Assembly (NCBI RefSeq): GCF_002902285.1
Contig: NZ_PPRU01000031.1
Location: forward strand, 23,833-87,832
Direction of reading: 5' to 3'
DNA length: 64,000 nucleotides
DNA from: Staphylococcus simulans
GTDB lineage: Bacteria > Bacillota > Bacilli > Staphylococcales > Staphylococcaceae
Below, piece after piece: positions 1-7,627 of this stretch; positions within the stretch are counted from its first letter, which is position 1, and each line of letters begins with the position of its first letter. Below the pieces are notes generated by a model. It worked only from the letters and a program-made list of their open reading frames with translations, searched no databases and was not told the origin of the DNA. Both the position numbers and the translations under genes were made by a program.

Positions 1-111
1 CATTTTAAGGTATTCTTGTCTTAATTCATGTTGTTCTTGTTTTTCTGAAGTGCTCAATACCATTTCTTTTTCTTTATTAGCAAGTTCATTAATTCTATCT
101 AAAATTTTCAT
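1..111 (-). CDS. DUF896/UPF0291 (YnzC-type) protein, partial
   Basis: Only the first 37 residues are inside the window; the 3' end is cut by the window edge. The protein begins MKILDRINELANKEKE and continues with a charged helix containing HELRQEYLK, the conserved helical hairpin of the small DUF896 (B. subtilis YnzC-like) family, whose members are about 60-80 residues and have no established function. Its ribosome site (AAGGAGG on the minus strand, bases 124-130) lies inside the last codons of the flavin oxidoreductase gene that precedes it by 4 bases, so the two are probably co-transcribed. The family call is from the pattern of this N-terminus only. Confidence 0.75.
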   Translation of the reverse strand, partial: MKILDRINELANKEKEMVLSTSEKQEQHELRQEYLKM

Positions 112-115
112 ATTA

Positions 116-1069
116 TTATTGTTCCTCCTTGATTACGTTTGGTGGGAAATGTGGAATCACATAATCACCCAATTCTTTCATAATATCTTGGTACGTTCTT
201 TCATGTGTGACTAATTTCAACATGATATGGTTTGTACCGATACGTTCATATGCTTTTAATACATTGATTAAAGTATTTCTGCCTAATCTATAGCCACCCT
301 TAATGGGTTTGATTTTTTCATTCGGATCTTTTGATAAATCTAATGCGAGTGGATGCATGAATGGTTTGAATACATCATTATCATGCCAAGCTTGTAGTAA
401 AGCTTTCTGCATTTGGAATTCTTGTGGATAAAACATCCAACCATCCATATTTTCTTTAATCCAGTCTAAATCTTGTTTCGCATTTCCCGTCGCAAAAATC
501 GGGATATGGTGATGTTTTGGTAAAACTTGCAGACCAGAATCCTCATATAGCTCAAAGATTGAGTTTGAAATGTTTGGAGAATGGTCTTGCCACAGTGCAT
601 TCAAAGAAGAAACAGCATCTCTGAAATGATTATGCAAATTCTTCTCCTCTACTTTGAAAGCTGGAAACTCGAAAGAACGGTCTCCAGTCGCCAGTCCCAT
701 TAAAAATCTCTCGTTTGACACCAAGTCAAGAGTAGCGGCTGCTTTAGCAACGTGAATTGGATGACGTAATGTCGCAACAATACTAGCTGTTCCGAGAGCA
801 ATTTTATTCGTTTTAGCACTGAGGTAAGTTAAAAATACAAACGGATCGTAGTTTGTCGTTACTGGACCTAAGTGTGGACTATATAATGGGTTGTCTCGCA
901 CAAATAGGCTTGTAAATCCAAGTTCTTCAGCATACTGCGCTAATTCTGCTTGTTGATCAAACGACAATGCGATTTTTTCAGAGTTATCAAAAGGAATGCT
1001 TAAACCTAAGGTTAAATGACCCTTTTGAAACGTCCGCTTGAAACCATTGTGTTGTTCGATTGTTGTCAC
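116..1069 (-). CDS. Luciferase-like (LLM class) flavin-dependent oxidoreductase
   Basis: A 317-residue TIM-barrel protein of the bacterial luciferase-like monooxygenase superfamily, expected to bind FMN or F420 and act on an unknown substrate in the cytoplasm. Family-typical stretches are visible: LGLSIPFDNS near the N-terminus, the VRDNPLYSP segment, the ALGTASIVATLRHPIHVAKAAATLD strand-helix region and GLATGDRSFEFPAF; the wording resembles the BA3436-type luciferase-like oxidoreductase subfamily. The start is a GTG with an AGGAGGG site seven bases upstream. It reads into the DUF896 gene downstream. Substrate and partner reductase are not indicated by the context. Residues 75-115 would carry part of the flavin site by family analogy. 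Confidence 0.8.
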   Translation of the reverse strand: MTTIEQHNGFKRTFQKGHLTLGLSIPFDNSEKIALSFDQQAELAQYAEELGFTSLFVRDNPLYSPHLGPVTTNYDPFVFLTYLSAKTNKIALGTASIVATLRHPIHVAKAAATLDLVSNERFLMGLATGDRSFEFPAFKVEEKNLHNHFRDAVSSLNALWQDHSPNISNSIFELYEDSGLQVLPKHHHIPIFATGNAKQDLDWIKENMDGWMFYPQEFQMQKALLQAWHDNDVFKPFMHPLALDLSKDPNEKIKPIKGGYRLGRNTLINVLKAYERIGTNHIMLKLVTHERTYQDIMKELGDYVIPHFPPNVIKEEQ

Positions 1070-1413
1070 GTCTATCCCTCCTAACTTGATTAATCTGACA
1101 AACTTTAGTTCTTCTAACCAAGTTGTCTACAATTATTCTACAACGTATACACAACTAACACAAACCTTATGCTCACGCGGTTTGTCGATTTAGTCAAAAA
1201 AGGTCAAAAACGTTGATTTGACGCGGTTTTAAAATAAAAAACAAAAATAAAGCGTACAACTTTTAAGGGGTTTTTTAACAATTATGACGATGTGAACGAA
1301 ATTAAATTTCTGAATATCAACATTGTTAAAACAGATCAGCAGTGAACATTTTAATTGTGAGCTATGATTAATCAATTCCAAATCAGTGAATAAATAGAGA
1401 GAGGTGAAGCGTA
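1070..1413. other. Intergenic region between divergent genes, no gene seen
   Basis: 344 bases separate the divergent oxidoreductase and DJ-1-like genes. The stretch is AT-rich, with no ORF of note. I see two copies of ACGCGGTTT (1175-1183 and 1221-1229) and two nearby GTCAAAAA tracts, which might be regulator contacts. No convincing -35/-10 pair was recognised for either gene. Confidence 0.4.
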
Positions 1414-2094
1414 ATGAAAAAAATTCTAATAGCAGTCACAAACACATCAAAATATCCAGATTTACCACGTCCAACAGGTGCTTGGCTTGGAGAAGTTGTA
1501 CACTTTGCGGACGAGTTCTATAAAGCAGGTTATGAAATTGATTATGTAAGTCCTAAAGGTGGCTTTGTGCCCATTGATCCCGCAAGTTTACAAGAAGACT
1601 TCATGTCTGATGTAGATTGGAAGTATTATACAGATCATCAATTCATGACACAGTTAAATGAATCATTGAAACCAGAAGAAGTAAATCCAGATGATTATGA
1701 AGTGATTTATTACGCAGGCGGCCATGGTGTTGTATGGGACTTTGAAAAAGATAAAGGTCTCATTGAATTAGCTGAGAAAATTTATTCTAACGATGGCTAT
1801 GTCACAGCTGTTTGTCATGGTCCAGCAGGTTTATTAAACATTAAAGATAATGGCCAAAACTTAATTAAAGGTAAGAAAGTCGCAGGCTTCTCTAACAGTG
1901 AAGAATCACAAATGGGTGTTACAGATAACTTACCTTATTTATTAGAAGATGCCTTAATTGATAAAGGCGCAAGCTATGAGAAAGGTGACGACTGGTCAAA
2001 CTTTGTAGTCTCAGACGGTCGATTAATCACAGGTCAAAACCCTCAATCAGCCCAACAAGTTGCGTTAGATACGCTGAAAGCTTTAGGAAAATAA
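1414..2094 (+). CDS. DJ-1/PfpI family protein (Hsp31-like, type 1 glutamine amidotransferase fold)
   Basis: A 226-residue protein of the DJ-1/PfpI superfamily. The nucleophile elbow TAVCHGPAGLL puts the reactive cysteine at about residue 134, with AGGHGVVWDF (about 101-110) forming the oxyanion and histidine region and a glutamate in GEVVHFADEF near residue 27-33. Length and the PTGAWLGE start place it with class I/III Hsp31-like members, which are reported as chaperones, glyoxalase III or deglycase-type stress proteins; which activity applies here is not visible. The ATG follows GAGAGGTGAAG. It is a single-gene unit ending in a strong hairpin terminator shared with the convergent sirtuin gene. 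Confidence 0.85.
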   Translation: MKKILIAVTNTSKYPDLPRPTGAWLGEVVHFADEFYKAGYEIDYVSPKGGFVPIDPASLQEDFMSDVDWKYYTDHQFMTQLNESLKPEEVNPDDYEVIYYAGGHGVVWDFEKDKGLIELAEKIYSNDGYVTAVCHGPAGLLNIKDNGQNLIKGKKVAGFSNSEESQMGVTDNLPYLLEDALIDKGASYEKGDDWSNFVVSDGRLITGQNPQSAQQVALDTLKALGK

Positions 2095-2145
2095 AAATGA
2101 ATGAAGACTGTCCGTTATTAAGGACGTCTAAATTAAGATAAACAA

Positions 2146-2184
2146 AACCCTCTGAGTATGAAGTTTATGCTCAGAGGGTTGCTT
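2146..2184. terminator. Bidirectional hairpin terminator
   Basis: Perfect 11-bp inverted repeat AACCCTCTGAG / CTCAGAGGGTT with a 13-base loop, lying between the convergent DJ-1-like and sirtuin genes. A-rich bases on the left and T-rich bases on the right suit use from both sides. Confidence 0.75.
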
Positions 2185-2209
2185 AATATTATGAGATTAA
2201 CCACTTGGA

Positions 2210-2947
2210 TTAATCTATTTTATTGAGTTCGTTGATGACATGTTTCATATCATCATGAATGACTAAATCTGCGTCACTGTCATAAGGTGTCACATCTTTA
2301 TTAATGATGACAAGATTTTCACCTTCAAAATTTGAGATTAAACCAGAGGCAGGTTGTACAACGAGTGATGAACCTAAGACAACGAGTGTATCGGCTTGTT
2401 TGATTTTGCTGATGGCGCTCATAATTGTCATTTGGTCTAACATTTCGCCATATAAGACGATATCTGGTCTGATTGGACTGCCGTCTTGTTCACTGTTACG
2501 TAAATGATGGTCGATGACGTAAGGTTTTGAATACTCATCGTTAGGATTGTTGATGCTGTAGAAGCGGTTTAAAGTACCGTGTAGCTCATCTACATTTTCA
2601 CTGCCTGCATCTGAATGCAAACCATCAATATTTTGTGTGATAACACCGAGTGAACGATTTTCTTTTTCTAACTGTGCAATCCATTCATGCACATTATTCG
2701 GTTTTTTATCCGCAAATAATAAATACTCATGACAGAAGTCCATAAAGCCTACAGGATTATCTTGTAAGTAGTCATGACTTAATAAATATTCCGGAGATAA
2801 ACCTTTTTCTGCGACAGCTTCATATAAACCGCCGACAGAACGGAAATCTGGAATACCGCTCGCAACAGAAATACCTGCACCTGTGAAAAAGACGATTTTA
2901 TTCGAACTGTCAATAATCTCTTTTAATTGCTCAATTTTAGCATTCAC
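2210..2947 (-). CDS. SIR2 family NAD-dependent deacylase lacking the zinc cysteines
   Basis: Sirtuin of 245 residues, counted from a GTG at 2947 that has GGAG six bases upstream (an in-frame GTG at 2956 abuts that site and is less likely). The Rossmann and catalytic motifs are intact: GAGISVASGIPDFRS (about 24-37), TQNIDGLHSDAG (about 104-115), catalytic histidine in ELHG (about 123) and LGSSLVVQPA (about 190). Sirtuins normally carry two Cys-x2-Cys pairs just after the catalytic histidine to bind a structural zinc. Here that module reads FYSINNPNDEYS and NSEQDGSPIRPD, with no cysteine at all. The only cysteine is in DFCHEY, far from the module. The fold may be zinc-free or the enzyme weakened. 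Role: removal of acyl groups from lysines with NAD; targets unknown. Confidence 0.88.
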   Translation of the reverse strand: MNAKIEQLKEIIDSSNKIVFFTGAGISVASGIPDFRSVGGLYEAVAEKGLSPEYLLSHDYLQDNPVGFMDFCHEYLLFADKKPNNVHEWIAQLEKENRSLGVITQNIDGLHSDAGSENVDELHGTLNRFYSINNPNDEYSKPYVIDHHLRNSEQDGSPIRPDIVLYGEMLDQMTIMSAISKIKQADTLVVLGSSLVVQPASGLISNFEGENLVIINKDVTPYDSDADLVIHDDMKHVINELNKID

Positions 2948-3109
2948 ACTGATCACTCCATTAATTATTCAATACATCTCGTGTATTGATCTACTCATAT
3001 TAATTCTAAGATTAAGGGGATGTTTAAGCAAGTTTCCATAGTGTGAAAACATAAGCAACTATTAATGTAAGTATATATTAAGAAATCGTATAAAAAGTGA
3101 GTTTCCTCT

Positions 3110-3137
3110 TTGAATGATAGGTGTAAACTAATATAAT
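3110..3137 (+). promoter_or_regulatory. Sigma-A type promoter for the LPXTG gene
   Basis: TTGAAT (3110-3115), 16-base spacer, TATAAT (3132-3137), 35 bases before the start codon of the wall-anchored protein. Both hexamers are close to consensus. Confidence 0.65.
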
Positions 3138-3171
3138 GATAACTGTATAGTGATGAGGAAAGGTGAAGTGA

Positions 3172-5127
3172 ATGAAAAAAGAGAGATACCCTGATTTAAA
3201 TCATAAAAATAAATTAAGCCATTCATTTAAGTTTTCAAGTGCTGTTGTATTGTTAAGTACGACATTATTAAGTTATAACTTAACGTCTGCACCTACTGTG
3301 GTTGCGGAAGATCAGACAGATGTCAAAGCTACACAAAATTCCAATACCACAACACTCAAGTCGCGTATAGAAGCAGCAAAAAAAGAAATCGATTATATTA
3401 AAACAATGAATGACAGTGACAAAACTAAATTCAAAACAGATATCAATAAGGCTGAGCGTGTATCACAAATAGACGCAATCTTAAAAGATGTGAAAGAGAA
3501 AGAAGCGCAACTTAAAGAAGAGAAAGCAACTTCTGATTTAGAGAAAGATAATAAAACACAATCCAATACATCTACTCAAAATGATGAACAATCAGCTTCA
3601 CTATTAAAAGAAGACGAAAATCGTTCTGAGACACAACCTGAATCTAAACCCACTCAAGGTACTGAAGAGACTGGTGTGTCAGATCGATTAGAAAAAGTGC
3701 GTGAAGATTTAAATCAAGCTTCACAACAAGCACAATCAAGTGATACAAGCACTTCATCACAAGTGGCAGATGCGCAATTAAATCAGGAAAAAGCCAATCA
3801 AAGTATTGATGCATTTATCTCAGATTTAGAAGCACTTTCTCATAAAGTTGATAATGGGAAACTAAATGATGGTGAAGCGAACCACTCTGACAATGAGGAA
3901 ACTAAAGCGAACGAAGAGAATACACAAGCTTCACAAGCATTGAGTACGCTTAGACATGATATTGACCGTGTGACGACTGCACGAGAAACAACGAAACAAG
4001 ATTTAGATCAATATGTCCAAAATAAAGAAGCGAATCTGCAAACGTTAGAAAACAGATTAGCTGAACGCAGCGAAATTTCACAAGATAAAGCACAACAGTT
4101 AAAAGATGAAATTGAGAAAACAAAAAGCAGTCTGAAACAACAAGATGCGATTATCTCAGATCATTTAAAATCAGCGTCTGACAAAAAACAAGCTGTTAAA
4201 GATATTATCGGCAGCACGGTAGATGAACAACGTGCACAACAACTTATTGACCGCATTGATACAAAAGGTAAAACAGATGCGCAAATTGCGAGCCAAGTGT
4301 TGAGTCAATTAGACGGACTCGGTTCATTCACAAGTGACAGCTTGCTTCAATCTATGTTTGATAAAGCGGATGATAAAGAAGCATTAATTCAAACACTGTT
4401 ATCGACGAAATTTGATAAGAACGAAGCGGCAGATATGGCACGTCAAATTATGGCGAAACGTCCAGATAGTGCTGAACTCGTTCAACTATTAAAACAACGC
4501 TACGGTTCAGATGTTTCAGCGGATGAGATTATCGGCAACGTGATTGACCAAGCACATAATAAACGCCAAGCGATTGAAACGATTTTAGCCACAAAATTCA
4601 ATGATGCGAAAGCACGTGCATTGGCGAATGTGATTGCGAAAAAAGACGATGCGAAAGCTGAATTGTTAAGTGTCCTCAAATCAGGACTTGATCAACCGCT
4701 TAACGATTTACTTCAAGCGGACCGTGATATCATGCGATTAAAATCAGATATCCGTCATATCTTTGATCCGTTAAAAGACACGCCAAGCTTGCTAGGTCAG
4801 TCTAACGGTAGTCTACTAGATAAAGGCTTATTAGGTGGTAAATCTGGTTTATTCGGTGGACCAAGTTTATTAGACAAGTTAGCGAATGGTGGCAGCGTAT
4901 TAGATGGTATCCCTGATATTCCGAACCCATCACAAGGTCGCGCATTATCATTAGGCAGTTCATCTGATGATTTCTTAAGTGGACTATTTGATGACGAAGG
5001 TAACTTTGATTTACCAGCCACAGGTGAAATAGTGAAGAAATCTGCTTTACCATTAGGTGTTGCGTTAATTATCATCGGCGGCGGTCTTACATGGTTTGTG
5101 AAACGTCGTAAAGCGAAACAATCTTAA
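3172..5127 (+). CDS. LPXTG cell-wall-anchored surface protein with helical repeats
   Basis: A 651-residue surface protein. The N-terminus has a basic stretch, then a hydrophobic signal segment (about 20-40, SSAVVLLSTTLLSYNL) and a likely cleavage near VVAEDQ. The middle (about 50-335) is charged, Q/E/K/S-rich and predicted coiled coil. Three imperfect repeats of about 43 residues start near 336, 400 and 461, each following the pattern K-x2-A-I-x-T-I-L...TKF...A-x2-L/M-A-x2-I-x2-K. A glycine/leucine/serine-rich stretch precedes the sortase signal LPATG (614-618), a hydrophobic span and the tail KRRKAKQS. Sortase A should link it to peptidoglycan. No known ligand-binding domain was recognised. 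The ATG follows GGAAAGGTGA. A near-consensus promoter lies upstream and a strong terminator downstream, so it is monocistronic. Confidence 0.9.
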   Translation: MKKERYPDLNHKNKLSHSFKFSSAVVLLSTTLLSYNLTSAPTVVAEDQTDVKATQNSNTTTLKSRIEAAKKEIDYIKTMNDSDKTKFKTDINKAERVSQIDAILKDVKEKEAQLKEEKATSDLEKDNKTQSNTSTQNDEQSASLLKEDENRSETQPESKPTQGTEETGVSDRLEKVREDLNQASQQAQSSDTSTSSQVADAQLNQEKANQSIDAFISDLEALSHKVDNGKLNDGEANHSDNEETKANEENTQASQALSTLRHDIDRVTTARETTKQDLDQYVQNKEANLQTLENRLAERSEISQDKAQQLKDEIEKTKSSLKQQDAIISDHLKSASDKKQAVKDIIGSTVDEQRAQQLIDRIDTKGKTDAQIASQVLSQLDGLGSFTSDSLLQSMFDKADDKEALIQTLLSTKFDKNEAADMARQIMAKRPDSAELVQLLKQRYGSDVSADEIIGNVIDQAHNKRQAIETILATKFNDAKARALANVIAKKDDAKAELLSVLKSGLDQPLNDLLQADRDIMRLKSDIRHIFDPLKDTPSLLGQSNGSLLDKGLLGGKSGLFGGPSLLDKLANGGSVLDGIPDIPNPSQGRALSLGSSSDDFLSGLFDDEGNFDLPATGEIVKKSALPLGVALIIIGGGLTWFVKRRKAKQS

Positions 5128-5153
5128 TCAATTATAATCGAGTTAAAACAAAT

Positions 5154-5205
5154 ACGCTCCATTCAAAACCAATTTCTTGGTTCTTTGAATGGAGCGTTAC
5201 TTTTG
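5154..5205. terminator. Bidirectional hairpin terminator
   Basis: Perfect 14-bp stem ACGCTCCATTCAAA / TTTGAATGGAGCGT with a 16-base loop, between the convergent wall-protein and autolysin genes; T-rich on the right side. Confidence 0.8.
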
Positions 5206-5207
5206 TA

Positions 5208-7409
5208 TTATTTATCTTGTCCTTCAATATAACTTAATTCTGAAGCATCCTCTGCGTCGATTGTTCTATATGAAATCACACCTAAACCTTGAACGTTAGA
5301 TTCAGAAATCACAATTGAACCATCACTGTTTACTTTTTCTACGAAAGCAACATGACCATAGATACTGTCTGCACCTTGTTGGCCAGCCTCAAAGACTACT
5401 GCAGTATGTGCTTTAGGTGTAGAAGAGACGTGGTAACCTTTACGTTCTGCACGGTTATTCCAATTACGTGCGTCACCTAAATCACCGCTGATCGTTTTGT
5501 TGAATTGCGGCATACGGTTGTAGACATACCATGTACATTGACCGTGTGGATAAGGCATATTGTCTGTAGTTTCCGCAAACGGTTTGAAGTCGCCTTCATG
5601 ATCTTCATCGCTTGGTTGATAGTCTGCAAGGTCTGGCATTGTTTGCTTATCAAAGCGCGTTAAATCATAATGCTTAATCAAACTATTTAATTTATCTGCG
5701 TAGCGTGTATCTGTCGCATACGTACGTGATAAATGTCTTGTCGCATCACGATACGTGGCTGCTTCACTTTTCCAAGTCGGTTGATAAATTGTTGGATTGC
5801 CGTCGATACCGTTTTTGATTAAGTCTGCATAATCTTCAAGCGATTCTTTTTCACTTGGGTAACTGCGGAAGGCGGCTGAAATTTGATACATACTGCTTCC
5901 ACTGTCTTCCAATGTATTGAAGTTTGCGGAATGCCCTTTATAAGCCCCTTTAATTCCGAACAAATTATAGTGCGGTGCACGCGCTAATGTACTGTTGCCT
6001 GAATCAGATTCTAAAATTGCTTGCGCAATCATCACAGAGGCATAGATATCTTCATCTTGGCCAACGTCATGGGCATCTTTCGCAATCGTTTTAATAAAGT
6101 CTCGTGTGTCTGTATTTTCAGCTACTGCGATGTCACCAGATTCACTACTATCTCTTGAGAGATTTGGTAATAATTCAAATGTCGCAGTTGTTCTGATATC
6201 TGAACGGTTTAGACCATCTTCAAAAGATTGTGCTGGTTTTTTCTTATTTTCCAATTGTGCTTTTGAAGGTAATTGTGGGTTAGAAGCATTGCTTGTGTCG
6301 TTCTGATTCGATTCTTGTTTGGATGTATCTTCAGATGATTGATTAGATTTGTTGTCATTTTGTTTTTGTGCGTCATAATCTGCTTTATTTTGTTTCGCGT
6401 CTTCACTGTATTGATCCAAAATAGATTCTAAGACACGGTCATCTGCTTTAGAAGATGTGTCATCTGTATCCTCTTTAGATTCTGTTTGTGTTGAATCAGC
6501 TGTGTTTTGATTATCAGCTGTATCTTCATTGTTTGAATTTGTTTCTGTTTCTTTAGGTTGTGTCGTTTGATTAGCGTCATCAGCTTGTTTTGGTTGTGTT
6601 GAGTCTTTGTTTTCTGTTGGTTGTTCAGTTTCTTCTTGATTATTGTTTGTGACATTGTTGCTGGCTTCATCTAGTTTATTAAAGATATCTTCGTCATCTT
6701 GAGAAGCTTCAGGTGTTGTATTTGAAGATGTGTCAGATGACTGTTCTTGGTTAGAAGGTGTATCTTCTTTAGGTGTTGTTTCGTTTGATGTAGTTGTACT
6801 GTCTTCTGATTGTTTGTCTGTTTCAATTGGTGTTTCTTCAGACGGTGTTTTTGTTTGTGGCTGACCTTGATAATAGGTTTCATTTTTATTGTCTAAAGCT
6901 TGTTCATTGCTAGCGTTAGAGTCGCTTGTCTCTTGATTGGTATCCGTAGTTTCAGAACGGTTTGAATAACTTGGGAAGAGACGGTTGAATAGGCTTTCGA
7001 AGCGGCTAGATGAATCTCGCTTCGGTGTAGATTTGAAGAAGTCTAATGTATGTGCGTCATAATCTGATTCAACCTCATTTCGTGTTGTGTTATCTGAAGG
7101 TGTTGAAGATGTATCTTTTGATTGTGTATTTGTTTCAGACTCTGACTCAACGTCATCTTTCTCATCTGATTTTAGAGATGTGTCTGAATCAGATGATTGC
7201 GTTTTGGATGCTTTATGTGGTTTAGATGTTTCTTTTTGATTTTCTTGTGTGTCCTGTTTAGTGTTTGAGGCACGGTCTGAAGATGATGCATCAGACTGTG
7301 AAGGTGCCGTGACTTTATCTGTTGTTTCTGCTTGTACATCACTTAAAGGGAAGGATGGAACTAACAATGAAGTAGAAAGCATACAGACCAATAATTTTTG
7401 TTTCTTCAT
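5208..7409 (-). CDS. scaH: Secreted glucosaminidase/CHAP autolysin, ScaH-like
   Basis: A 733-residue secreted peptidoglycan hydrolase, starting at the ATG (7409) behind AGAGAGGT; an in-frame GTG 21 codons upstream lacks a good site. A signal peptide (MKKQKLLVCMLSTSLLVPSF, cleavage near VQAE) is followed by about 370 residues of extremely Ser/Thr/Asp/Glu/Gln/Asn-rich disordered sequence. Then comes a FlgJ/LytG-type N-acetylglucosaminidase domain (QAILESDSGNST with the catalytic glutamate, HYNLFGIKGAYKG, FRSYPS). The C-terminal CHAP domain has its cysteine in PHGQCTWYVYNR and its histidine in GHVAFVEK. This order matches the staphylococcal glucosaminidase ScaH, whose gene in S. aureus also lies, as far as I recall, beside a YhgE/Pip-type gene as here. 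It should cut glycan strands and possibly the stem peptide during wall growth or separation. Confidence 0.85.
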   Translation of the reverse strand: MKKQKLLVCMLSTSLLVPSFPLSDVQAETTDKVTAPSQSDASSSDRASNTKQDTQENQKETSKPHKASKTQSSDSDTSLKSDEKDDVESESETNTQSKDTSSTPSDNTTRNEVESDYDAHTLDFFKSTPKRDSSSRFESLFNRLFPSYSNRSETTDTNQETSDSNASNEQALDNKNETYYQGQPQTKTPSEETPIETDKQSEDSTTTSNETTPKEDTPSNQEQSSDTSSNTTPEASQDDEDIFNKLDEASNNVTNNNQEETEQPTENKDSTQPKQADDANQTTQPKETETNSNNEDTADNQNTADSTQTESKEDTDDTSSKADDRVLESILDQYSEDAKQNKADYDAQKQNDNKSNQSSEDTSKQESNQNDTSNASNPQLPSKAQLENKKKPAQSFEDGLNRSDIRTTATFELLPNLSRDSSESGDIAVAENTDTRDFIKTIAKDAHDVGQDEDIYASVMIAQAILESDSGNSTLARAPHYNLFGIKGAYKGHSANFNTLEDSGSSMYQISAAFRSYPSEKESLEDYADLIKNGIDGNPTIYQPTWKSEAATYRDATRHLSRTYATDTRYADKLNSLIKHYDLTRFDKQTMPDLADYQPSDEDHEGDFKPFAETTDNMPYPHGQCTWYVYNRMPQFNKTISGDLGDARNWNNRAERKGYHVSSTPKAHTAVVFEAGQQGADSIYGHVAFVEKVNSDGSIVISESNVQGLGVISYRTIDAEDASELSYIEGQDK

Positions 7410-7627
7410 GGAAATACCTCTCTTAAAATATATTAGTTTACTGTGTACAAACGGATGTTTGACTTGGTACACTAAAAGCAGTATTATGACTAGTTGTTGA
7501 AAGTTGTTAACTTTTAAAGAGTGACCCTACTAATGAGGCCATTATATCAATTTATTCAAGAGAAACAAACAGTAATTTGAAATTAATGTGAAACCAAAAT
7601 AGATATAAAAATTTTAGAGGTGTACAA

